Source: Hoplostethus atlanticus (taxonomy: Eukaryota; Chordata; Actinopteri; Trachichthyiformes; Trachichthyidae). From it: 64,000 nt of DNA. Shown here piece by piece: positions 34,804 through 46,800 of this stretch. The DNA lies in the NCBI GenBank assembly GCA_034670405.1, contig JAXDDX010000049.1, positions 2,984,001 to 3,048,000 on the forward strand, written 5' to 3'. Numbering within the stretch: position 1 is the stretch's first letter; every line of letters starts with the position of its first letter. The notes beneath the pieces were generated by a model, which was given only the letters and a program-made list of their open reading frames with translations, did not search any database and was not told the DNA's origin. The translations under genes were made by a program, and so were the position numbers.

Positions 34804-37800
34804 GTAAGCCTTTCTGTCTGTTTCTCTCACACTATCAAATGGACAGTTTTTATCCCAGATGGTTGTTGAATGGCATTTTATATGCTTGCTAGAAGGGTAA
34901 AAAACAATATGAGCTGATGTTACTAAGAAACTGTAGGATTGTCACACCCTACCTATTAATCTGATCAGTCAGTAGTCATTATCCGAAGCTGCAAACAAAT
35001 GACTTGTAGCATCTTTCTAATCCAAACCCTTTGCTGTCTCAGTGAGTGATGTTGCTAAAAGATTAGAGTTGTTGTCTGCATTCATGACTGTCATAGAAAA
35101 ACACGTCACATTATTTTTCCACAGCTGGCAAGCATGTAGTGCTATGTTGGTTTTTACTTGTTATCTTATGTTGTTGTGCGTCGCTGTTTTCATGTACTGT
35201 TTTTTTGTCCTTGGTGATTCTGTGATTGAAGCTTTTTTGAAACAGATATTATGCATTGCACCACTGAGTTAATAGCGTTGATTCTTTTCATACATGAGCA
35301 GCAGCCAGCATTCACTGCATTTGCTATCCTTGGCTGTCCAGTGGCCTCGATATAAGACGGGGTCTTGCTTTTCTTATCTGGAGTTTCTCAACAGCTTTCC
35401 TGCCACACCCATTGTTTCTCCAACCGCTACTCATTTATGAATTACCAAATCCATTTCGGAAAGTGCATTCGATACCGAGAACTACAGCCGCATGTCTCTA
35501 TTATTGGATCAATATCCATATGTCATAACTACTAAAGATAATTTGTCTCTGCAAACATTCCACACCATTCCACCTCAAATGTTGACTGCATGTAAAAATG
35601 ACCTTGCTGGTAAAAGACATAAGGCTATTATTTGGCTCCATCTAAACATGCAGCTAGAGCAATATTGTCACACTAACCAACTAAAATTCTTTTTATATTG
35701 TCCTCATTTTGACACAATCATTCTAAACATTCATTAAAAACATATGCGTTTATTTAATATATAATAATTATATAATCCAATAACAATTAGCTGTCAAACA
35801 TTTTGGCTATATATCCCATCCCTACCGAGTAGTGTAATTAATGTCTTGGCAACCATCCCAAACTGACAGATTTAACAGTTGACCATCTGACTCTTCAAAT
35901 ATTCAAGCATTCTGGACCATAACCCCCTTGGTTATTGTTGAGTATCATTGAAGGTATCATTTACTTTGTTATCTGGTTGACCAATTTGCTATTAAACGCT
36001 AAAACGACTTCCTTAGGGAATGATTATAATAGAGAACATAGCAGCAGTACAGGCCTTCATGTTTGTGAGTGAAGGCAGGCATAGCTTTTATACTCAGGTC
36101 ACTGGCTGTGTGAGCTCTGATGAGGTCTACATTAAGTCTACATTAAGACTTGCCCTCCATGCTAGGCGGTAGTAATGTCTGGAAATTCTTCCATCAATGT
36201 GGGTTTTTGTGTCAATCACTGAAGGCTCTCTGGAGAGAGTGAGTAAGAGGTCAGCTTTGCTTCCCATGACAAGCCCACGAGTCTCTGTGACTTTATCATC
36301 AGTGTGACAATGAAGCATTCCTGAAGGGGACAGAGAGACAGTCATTCAGTAAAGGGAGACTCTCTTTGTCTTCATGTCAGTTTTCATGAGCCACATGTAT
36401 CCTTCCCTACAGAGTTAACCCCTGCTTTACGGTTGAAATGGGTTGAACTGGCACTTGTTCAAGATTCAGGTCTGCTCTTATTAGGCCTCGTGTTGGCTGG
36501 TAATAGCCTTGCCATTTGTTTACTGATGCCATTGTAATGTAATAATAAGATCTGAGGAATATAGCCAGTAATCGAAGGAGAATGGGATGAACTGACACTT
36601 CCACTCCCAATGCATGAACACACATTCAGAGACACACCTTACATTTAGGTTATTCAGGCTTTTCCCAAGCTTCAAGAATCCCAGTATTGCACAAAACCAA
36701 CATATTTTATATCAAATTTTATTGTTAGCCTATAGGTTTTGGGACTAGCCATAGCCCTATCTTGCTGGTTAAAGCTTTCCCTTTCTGTTACCCAACACTG
36801 TCTTGTTCCAGGGCAGAGATCAGATACCCATAATAAACATCGCACCATCACCTTTCACCCTCAAGCTTCCTGCTTCCCTTAATCCGATTGGCTCCTGCTG
36901 ACGTCACTATGCCAGCGACACTAAGCAGGGGGCCTTACATCAAGAGACAGCCAGGCAGTGCTTTACTAGCTATCTAACTCATCATAACTCCTTATCAACC
37001 CAGAACGGACAGTACCAATGTGATATGATATGACGATATTATAGTGACATTGTAATATGTTTGGAGCGTGAAATATACATGGAACAAACACAGATTGGGA
37101 AAGTGTTTAGGCCACACAGTAAACACACCTAAATAGTGGAATACTTGCACTTTGGGTTTTTGATGACTGTGGCAGTCAGGATGGGGTTGAGCACAGGTCT
37201 GGAGGCAGAAAGCCAGGTGTGGCTCAGCTGCACAGTGGCGCACACTTGTATTTTATAAAAGGGTAATTAACCTGCGCTTGCTCTTGCAGTGAGACTGGGA
37301 CCAGGAGCAGTCCACAGAGTCACAAGTCCCTGTAGACTGTAACCAGCACAAGACTGAGTTTTGATTAAGTTTGAGTTCTGTTTATGGTGGCTGTCTCTGA
37401 GTTTGGCTCGACAATTGAAAATAATGTGCACGTACGACCTGCCCATGTTCCTTTCCTCAGCTTCCTTGTTGCAACCGCAAGTCTTCATGAATGTGACTGA
37501 TTGAAAGTCTCCATAAAATGACAGTGTTATGATATGCATTTATTTTATCAAGGAGTGTGATAGTGCACATAAATAAATGCATTGTCCATTTGCAGCAACA
37601 CAGAAGGATCATGTGTTATTTTGTAGGATATAAATAATTGGTAAACACATCCTCAACATTCTGTTGGCAACTATGTGAGGATTCTCCTTTAAACTTGCTT
37701 ATTTGAAAAAAATAGTCATGCCTGTCTCCTGCAGAGCCCAGTCTGGCTGCTCTGGACTTCCCTGTCTGGTCAGACTGTCCTGATTCTCCAGGTCAGTCTG

Positions 37801-40800
37801 ACCTTGTGTATGAAACAATAGGATCAAAGGCTTTCCCTCCCCCCACGCAAACACACACACACTCTCACACACTCCGTGGTGGCTATAATACTGGGAGCAG
37901 GTAGATAGTAAATATATAGGGAGTATTAGCAACCAGGATTAGAGACTTAGTCCCACCTACCACACACACTTTCCTCCTTCTTCTCTCAAGGGCCTGGCCA
38001 TAAAATGAACCACTGAGCAGGGCTTGATGGGACTGTGACCCAGACCCTGCCGTAGGCCATGCTGGCAGTCCTCATCACCATCTCCAGGGCAACCAGGGAG
38101 GGGTGAGGGGGCTGAGGGGGCTGAGGGGGAGGGGGCAGCCAGGGACAGTAAGGATTTCCTAGTTGGTTGAGGAAGCAGCAGGGGAAGAGGTGAGGGAGGC
38201 TGGGGGAGGGTTTGCAAAAGGGTGGCAAGGCTTTGTTAGGGGAAACATGATGAAATGAGAGTGATAAGGAGAGACATCTAGGAGGTATATAAGTGATTGC
38301 TTGGGGTTTCACACGACGAGGGATTCACAGAATGCAGGCCTAGATGGCAGCACTATCCAATAGAGAGAAAATATTGCCAAGCAAGCGGCCTGTTGTGAAA
38401 GGGCTGGGTTTTTCAGGTGGTCAGTGAGCTGTAGTTTTAATCTGAGCCTGCTGTGGACTGTGTCCAAGTTGTCATATTTGTCTGAGTCCGAGGTTTTCCT
38501 CGGAGGTTTGGCTTATTGTGTCTCTTCATCTCTGTCAGAATGGCTTCTGATGCCAAGCAAATGAGAACAGGGGCCATAGTTAACTCTGCCTCTGCTAGCG
38601 TGCTTTCATGGCTGATGGATATTGATCATCATTTCTTTCCATTGGGGAGGAATGCTTACTCATCCAGCCATGCACACCACTCTTGTTTAGTCTTTTTCTC
38701 ATTGTGGACTCGTGGACACAAATATTAGAAAGTTCAAGAGATGCCTGCAGATCCTCAGCTGTTGCCTTAGGGATCTTTGTCACCTCCTTGACCGTTATGC
38801 AACGTGCTTTGCCGTGATCTTTGCTGGACATCCACTCCTAGGGAGAGCAGCAATGGAGCTGAATTTGTATCCAATCTGTCGGACTGTAGACTGATGGAGG
38901 CCCAAGTCCTTGGAAATGCTTTTGTAGCCTTTTCTAGCCTGATGAGCCTCAACAACTCTTCTCTGGAGATCCTCTAAAGTTTCTTGTGACTGGGGCATTT
39001 TCCACTTCAACAGATCTCCTTTTTTTTTTTGGGAGAGCAGTGTTGATAACCAAACATTGTGGGGGGTTTTATATGACAGGACTCCTCTAACCCACACCTG
39101 AATGTCATCTCATTGATTGGATCACCTGACTTCAATTAACGCCTTTCATAGAAGATTTCAAGATTTCAAGATTTCAAGAAGTTTAATTGTCACATACACA
39201 CACGAGGTGTGCAGTGAAATGCAAAGTGGCAATGCTTAGCAGAAATGTGCAAAATAACAGGTTCACACTATTTACAATAACCAACACAATATTTACAATG
39301 TCACAGTTTTTTAAGAGCTCTATATAAAAAACAACACAATATTTACACTTTATAAAAAAATATAGTAAAAAGGGAAATTATATGTATAATATAATATAAA
39401 TTATAAATTATGTGTAGTCTTTACCTAAGTGTGTGTGTGTGTGCATAAGAGGGACAGTGTGTGTGTCTTGGTGGGGGCCCTGGTGAGGTCAGAGTTCACA
39501 GTCCTGATGGCCTGAGGAAAGAAACTCCGTCTCAGTCTCTCTGTTTTGGCAGCGTGACTACGGAGGCGCTTGCCTGACCGCAGCAGCTGAAACAGTCCGT
39601 TGTTGGGGTGGTGAGGATCCTTCATGATCCTGCAGGCTCTGGTTCTGCACCTCCTGGTGTACAAGTCCTGCAGGGTGGGGAGTGTAGTTCCAATAGTGCG
39701 TTCAGCCGAACGCACTACTCTCTGCAGAGCCGTCCTGTCCTGTCATTATCCTAGAGGTTCACATAGTTTTTCCAGCTTAGGCTGTTCAATAAAACATTAA
39801 AAAACATTGTATTATCTTAGATGAAGATCCTATCATATTTTAGGATCCATTCATGCAGGAATGCAGGTAATTCACAAACTTTCTCACAACTGTGCATGGA
39901 TTGTTTATTTTATTTTTTTATTGATTAGTCAAGAAATAATTCTATTTGGTCATATTCATCCCATGCAGTTTAGAAATAATCTGACACCTTAATTCCAGTT
40001 CCTAATCAGTTTTTCATTTTGTCCTCATCTTATTCTGAACCATGCTAACTGTGACCTCGTCGGTTGAACACAAGATAACAACAGTCTGTCTGTTTTCTCC
40101 TGAACAAACCAGCACAGAGTGCGCTTGAAGCTAAATTTTGTGGGCACTTCATGGCTTAACTCTGGATTAAGATAGCTGGGGTATAATTAGAACCTCTGTC
40201 AACCTGGTGGGGGGTAAAAATAGCAGGCCCCATGTGTGTTTATGAGCAGGGCACCACCAGGCTGACTGGGGACAATACCATCAGCTTAGGTATCACCACT
40301 AAATAACACCAGCTCATAGATTTTAAGCCTCTGGCCCAGACCATTGCCCTTTAGGGTTGGCTGCCTGGCATGCTGTTTACCCACTGACTTTCATCTCATT
40401 ACTCCCTCCTCCACTGGTTGCCACTTAGACAGTCTAATACCCTGACAGTCTGTTATGTAACATGGCTAAGCATTGCTGGACATGTGTCTGGACATGCTTA
40501 CAAAAATAGTTGGTCTGTTGATGTTTGGTATGGTGAAATAGTTTATTGGCTCGGTACAGTTTTGGTGAGAGGTAGAATCCTGTTGTAAATACAATGGCTG
40601 ACCTTGTATGTCGCATGGAACAGGCATAGTGAAAGTAGACTAAAGGCAGATTGATGCTTTTCAACCAAGTCATTGGTCATAAGAAAATGAACACGATTTA
40701 CTTGGGTAACGCCTTTGTCCAATCACTAGGAAATGGGCATAGTTCAAGAACAGAATGAAACTTCCTCCACAGAGCTGAATGGGCAGGCAAGCATAGATGT

Positions 40801-43800
40801 AAATGGAAGGTGTAGCGACAATGAAAAAATGCGGGAGGTGAATAATAGAATATTTTGTGCTTTTTACCACACCAAAAAAAAAGGTTTGAGATTTATATAT
40901 TATATGATATGTTTACGTACTAACCACAGTCAGGTAAACCACTTTTGTGCCCCGGCACTCACACACCCATATTTCTGTCATGTGAGAGCTTTGCCCTTGT
41001 GTTAGTATTTGTTTCACTGTTGAGGGTAAAGCTAGTTTTTTAGTCTCACATGTGTGCACTTTGTGCTCCAGTGTGTCTTTCAATGTAGTGCAGTGTTTCC
41101 CTTAGCTCAGAGCTGTATTGGTGGAATGGGGAAATACTTTTCAATGCTCGCCCTTTCATCTGAAAAGGGCAATGATGAAACTGATTCCTCCAGGGACTTT
41201 ATTTATTTATTTGAGCATAAAAGTACTGAAAGTTGGCATCCAGTGTCCTACATTTTTCAGTGCTTGGTATTATTCACGTGACTTAATTCCTCATCCAATG
41301 CTCGTCACTTTTCCCTTCTTTTCCAGAGCACATCCCTGAGGACCTGCAGGACCCCTTCTACACCGACCAGTATGAGCAGGAGCACATCAAGCCACCCATC
41401 ATACGGCTGCTGCTGTCTGGGGAGCTCTACTGCCGGGTGTGCGGGATGATCCTGAAGGCCGAGCAGGCTGCATCCCTCCACAGCCATGCATCTGTTATCC
41501 AGGCCCTGTCCAGGAAAGGCATCTATGTCCTGGAGAGCGACAACACACCTGTCTCTGACCAGGACCTCAGCTCTGCTCCCATCAAGATGGTGGGTAGTGA
41601 AGCCTTGTGTGTATTTAAGGTCCAACATTGTAGGGCCTGGATCTATTTAAGCATCTCGTGAGTTTTTACTTCCTGGAACAATTGTTTGTTGCCCAGCAAT
41701 ATTAGCCCAAACTCAAGTTCAATTTTTTGCCTAAAACAAGATGTGTGGCCTGGTGACGTGCTGCCTCCCGAACAAGCATTGGAATCTATTTGGGTTTTAT
41801 GTGTTTCTAACTGTGGTTAGTGTGTGGATGGAGAGGGGTCGATGATTGGGTTGGTATTGGTTCGGTTCAGGAGAGTGTTCATACAGTTGGTGTGGGGGTG
41901 TGTGTGGTGTGTATGGTTGTGTATGACAGGAAAAGAGTGAGATAGTGAGGATGTTTGTGTTTAAACCTCTTTCCTTTGTGCACACATTGATGAGTTGCTG
42001 TGTCCACGTGCACGTACCAAGTATGTAATGTGTATTTGCTCGGTCCTTCCTTGGTCATGTCCTTTTTATTCTACTCATTCCTCTGGTGATGCTCTCCATA
42101 GCAGCAGTGTAAATCTGCCAGGCCAGAGTACCAGCAATGTTACTGTTGTTTTTCAGTCTGCCAACGGTAGCTTGGGAGGTAGTAGGGAGACCATCTGTCA
42201 AGACTGCTTGCTTGCTCTGTCCCACAGCCAATTTCACAGTTCACACTAGAGCATCAGCAAATTCATCAGTACAATGCACCTTAACCTAGCGTAATGTAGC
42301 TAGGTTATTTTCGGGGTTCTCATGTGATAATGTGCTAATGAATTCACCAAGTAGCACCTTGCCATTCGGTATCACTGCTCTGTGACCTAAGGTGACCAGA
42401 TTTCTGAAATGAAAACCGGGGACATTTCCAGTTCGGCGGTCAATATATCATTCAAATATGCAATGTTATTATCTATGAAATAAAAAAGGGGGACAATTCC
42501 GGTTTCATGTATTTTGACCACTGTTGTACTGTCAGACATCCCAAGTTGACAGAACTGGTTTCAGGGAGATTTGAATGCGGTTTCAAGAAGACGCCGGACT
42601 CGCGCTGCAATCACAATTATGAGAGAACTACTCCAATATTCTTATCATTCCCTCAATTACTCCTGATTAGGGGATCATAAGACACAAATCACTTACTCAG
42701 TCTCTGTGTGACTGATGAAATCTCTCTGTTCCTGATGTTTGATCCTGATGACACTACAAAAATAAGAATTACTTATAACTAATATATTATAGGCCTACCA
42801 TCCATGTTAACAGCCATTTTGTTGTCAGTGCACTTTAATTTTATAATCCATAACGGCTATTGTTTCCCCTTTATGCCTATTAACTTAAAAGAACCTTGAC
42901 TGAACTTTAAACCAACCAGGCCTAATACTCACGGCTTTCTGGTCTCTCACTTAGCCTACTGTGTCTTTAGTGCATCACCCTCTTCTTTTCACCATCTTCC
43001 ACCGTCAATACTGCAATCACAAGAAAACTACACCACTATTCTAATCGTTCATTTTATAACGAGTAGATTATTATTTCCCCTTATGTCTATTAACTTAACT
43101 GAAGCTTGACTGAACTCTAAACCAACCTGCCTTAGTAACGCGGTCCTGCGTACTATCCCGTCCAGTATCAAAGAATTGACCGATGTCCTAAGTGCTCTCC
43201 CTACGTTTAGCCTCCCTAACGTGCTGTTGTCCCTGCATAAAGAACAACACAGCAGCCTATAGTCTGGTAATCTAATCATATCACACATACCCAGGGGTTA
43301 AAGTGGGATTTGGCAGGTGGGGGAACCCTAAGATCTGGTGTAGCGGTGCAGCGGCGAAAAATGACTCACCTCATAATAATTATCGTTTATTTATTATTTA
43401 TTTAAGACATTTGATGAATCAGATAACTTCAACAACACATAGTGTACACAGTGTTTCCCACAGAATTAGATTCTATTTGTGGTGGTAGCTGACCGGTTGG
43501 GGGGGCACCCACACACTTTCTTAAATTAATTATTAAATAATACTAGGGTGCTCCACTGTAAATATTTAATTGCCAAGTACTTTGTGACAAATAACAATAT
43601 TTACCGCCTTATACTCATTTGTTACTTTCAGTAACAGCTCCACCTCGTCGTCCGTCCAAACAAAGACATCTCTGCTCTTACTTTTCTCCATTGCTGTTCT
43701 GCATAACGATATTTTCTGCAACTAAGCAGAGCAGACAATCTGCTTCCTGTTTACACCGGCACGCGCATGCCCAGTGTAGGTGAATGGTAACGTGATATGC

Positions 43801-46800
43801 GTTTTTATGGACGGAGATACTTTCTGAAACTGTGCTATAACGCTTGTTTGGACCGAGATCGTTTAGTTTAAAAAAAACGAAAACATATTATTGTGGATGT
43901 AGCCTCAGAGAGGAGGCTACACGGAGAGGAGGGGCAGCTGGAAGGAACGCCAGGCTGCAGCACACGAAAATTAACTCGCTTGACATTATTATGTATGAAA
44001 CTGCCAATCAGATGTATCTACTTATTAATCGAAGGTGCCGGAACGCTGTTCCGGATCGTTCCGGCCCACTTTAACCCCTGCACATACCCACTGACCCACT
44101 GTAGATTTACAGACAAAAACATTGGCTAATTTAAGCCTCCCTCTGTACTAACGGGCTGCTTTGCAATGTGTATCGCTACCTAGGCTAGCTTAAACTGAGT
44201 TTACCTCAACATATCTTTTGCAGTCATTTAAACCTCCGCCCGCGACTGAAAAGCTAGAATTGCACACAGTGCAGTGTGCCATATAGTCGGCTTATTTTTT
44301 ACTGCCTCTCACCTCACGAACATATCCATGGTGGTCTGATGATAACAGTGTAGAATATTTTCTTTTTTTGGCTCCGTGTTCCATTTGGCTCGCTAAATCC
44401 CGAAATCACATCACCGAACATCACATTCCGCGCTGCTGTTGTGCCGAAGTGCGTAACTCGTGCGTTGTTGTTTTGGTCGGGAGATTAACTCCTTCTTCCG
44501 GGAGTCAGGGAGATTGGGCTCATTTCCGGGGGACTCTGGAGTAGGGACGTTCCGGGAGGCCGACTTTGTAAAAATCGGGTACCAACCGGTAGGCTCTGCT
44601 GCCCCGTCTTTCTTGCCACGTAAAATATTATTTCACTTTGCGGTCTGTTTTTAACGCACAGTTAAAAACGGGGAGATTTCCGGGGACAGCTCCAGCTGGG
44701 GACAGGCCACCAAAAACGGGGACTGTCCCCTGAAAACGGGGACGTCTGGTCACCCTACTGTGACCTCAAGTGCAAACTGAGCAAACAAGACTGTGTGGTA
44801 CTGATTATGATCTTAGACTAACTAGATAAACACTTATCAAGGAACCAAAATGATTTTGCCAAGAGCTCAGCACGTGCTGTCACAATCTGCACATCTTCCA
44901 CAGATCAATTCAGACTATTCCCGCTTCTGTTTTGATATACCATTGTGTTTTGCTTTCTGGTTGCTGAACTTAGTACCAACAATAATAGATGCCTTTCTTT
45001 CTCTGTATGTATCCTTTTTCCATCTATGAACACTAAACAGCTTTGCTAGCACTGTCTAGTTGTAACTAAGACATTCACTGGAATTTTTATTTTTTATTTT
45101 TCTTATTTTTAGGATTAGCTACTGCAGTTGTAACATGGATTTTTAGGCTAATGTTTGCAATGTTGGTACACTTGGTTCAAGATTCAAGATTCAAGAAGTT
45201 TATTTGTCACATACACACACAGGGTGTGCAGTGAAATGTAAAAAGTGCAAAGAACAAAATAACAGGTTCACACTATTTACAATAAAAAACCAACACAATA
45301 TTTACAATATTACAGTAAGGGTTCTATTAGTTACATTGTGGATTAAGCAGTGATATTTTCACAGATAGACGTTTTCAGCAGCCTTGATATGTAGCTCAAT
45401 CATTTTAAGGCTTTGTCACTTTTCTGTAAACGTTTACAAGTTAGGGCACTTTCTTTGCAGTAGTGTAACATGACAGGTGCTAACCTAGTGAAACCCTAGT
45501 GGCAACCCTCACCCGTCACCTACTAACCCAGCTGCTGTAAGCTAAGACAAATACTGCACTGGTAAACACAAGACTGCTTTACTATCATGTTGTAACTAAA
45601 GTATTCATAAAGGAAAATGAATGAGGGGGCTAGCACTGTGCTTTCAAATTAACCAATGTTCATAGTGAAAACACAAAAAGCAACAAGCTGGCTCATAAGC
45701 TGCTGTTGTTTCTGTTTGTGGGAGAGAAAAAGTGTTGTCAATATTTTCCTCAAGTGGACACCCAAAGTAGCACAGCCATTGAGAGACTGAGGCCATCATT
45801 AGATGACCCCATTCTCTGAGATTCCCTGACATTCCACTCATCTGACATTGGAACTCCCCATTGTTCTCTGTGTTGCTCTGTGGGTAATCACATATAGAGC
45901 TCATCAAATGAAACAAATGATCATTGTATTGTTGTGGAAATGAACTTGATGGCTGTACCATTGCATTGTGTCTTGCCTCAAGTATTAATTTGCGGGGAAA
46001 ATTGTATATGTAATGTGGAGAAAATATTTTAAATGTGCATTTCTACTCAAAGCCAAAAAAAATCCCCAAATCATGAATCATAACATCTAGAACTGGGCTA
46101 TGACTAGGGCCATCACATGGCCATCTTCATCATCACAGTAAAACTATTCCCCCTGTTTGGACTAAGCCTATGGACTGTTCCACTTCTCTTCAAAGAGCAA
46201 CGGGGGTATGCTGTCACCTCACTGATGCTGCTGCAAATTGTAAAGGAGCCTCAGCAGACTGTGGCAGAAACAAAGATAAAGAACATCAGATTATTTAAGA
46301 TTGCATGGTAAGGTTTGTGTGATAAGGTCTACCTGGCGAAGGGCAAAAACAATAAATAAAATGGGGGAAAAAAACAGCTGTCAGGGCAATAACCAGAACC
46401 AGAACCAGAGCCTGCAGGATCATGAAGGATCCTCACCACCCCAACAACGGACTGTTTCAGCTGCTGCGGTCAGGCAAGCGCCTCCGTAGTCACGCTGCCA
46501 AAACAGAGAGACTGAGACGGAGTTTCTTTCCTCAGGCCATCAGGACTGTGAACTCTGACCTCACCAGGGCCCCCACCAAGACACACACACTGCCCCTCTT
46601 ATGCACACACACACTTAGGTAAAGACTACACATAATTTATAATTTATATTATATTATACATACAATTTCCCTTTTTTACTATATTTTTATAAAGTGCTCT
46701 TATTGTAAATATTGTGTTGTTTTTTATATAGAGCTCTTACTGTGACATTGTAAATATTGTGTTGGTTTTCTTATTGTAAATAGTGTGAACCTGTTATTTG

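Larger units (their letters stand above)
34804..41326 (+). other. camsap1: camsap1 6.5-kb intron
   Basis: No additional camsap1 exon was recognised. The intron contains a candidate promoter-like CCAAT/CRE pair near 36884-36906, a Tc1-like transposase relic (38640-38998) and a LINE 3' end in reverse orientation (39160-39745). The stretches 34850-36850, 36950-38600 and 39760-41300 show only short unrelated frames and nothing I can name. Confidence 0.7.

Noticed and set aside
39425..39715. A host gene encoding the 96-codon minus-strand frame
   Set aside because: It is the reverse-transcriptase C-terminus of a truncated LINE, repeated at 46422-46622.
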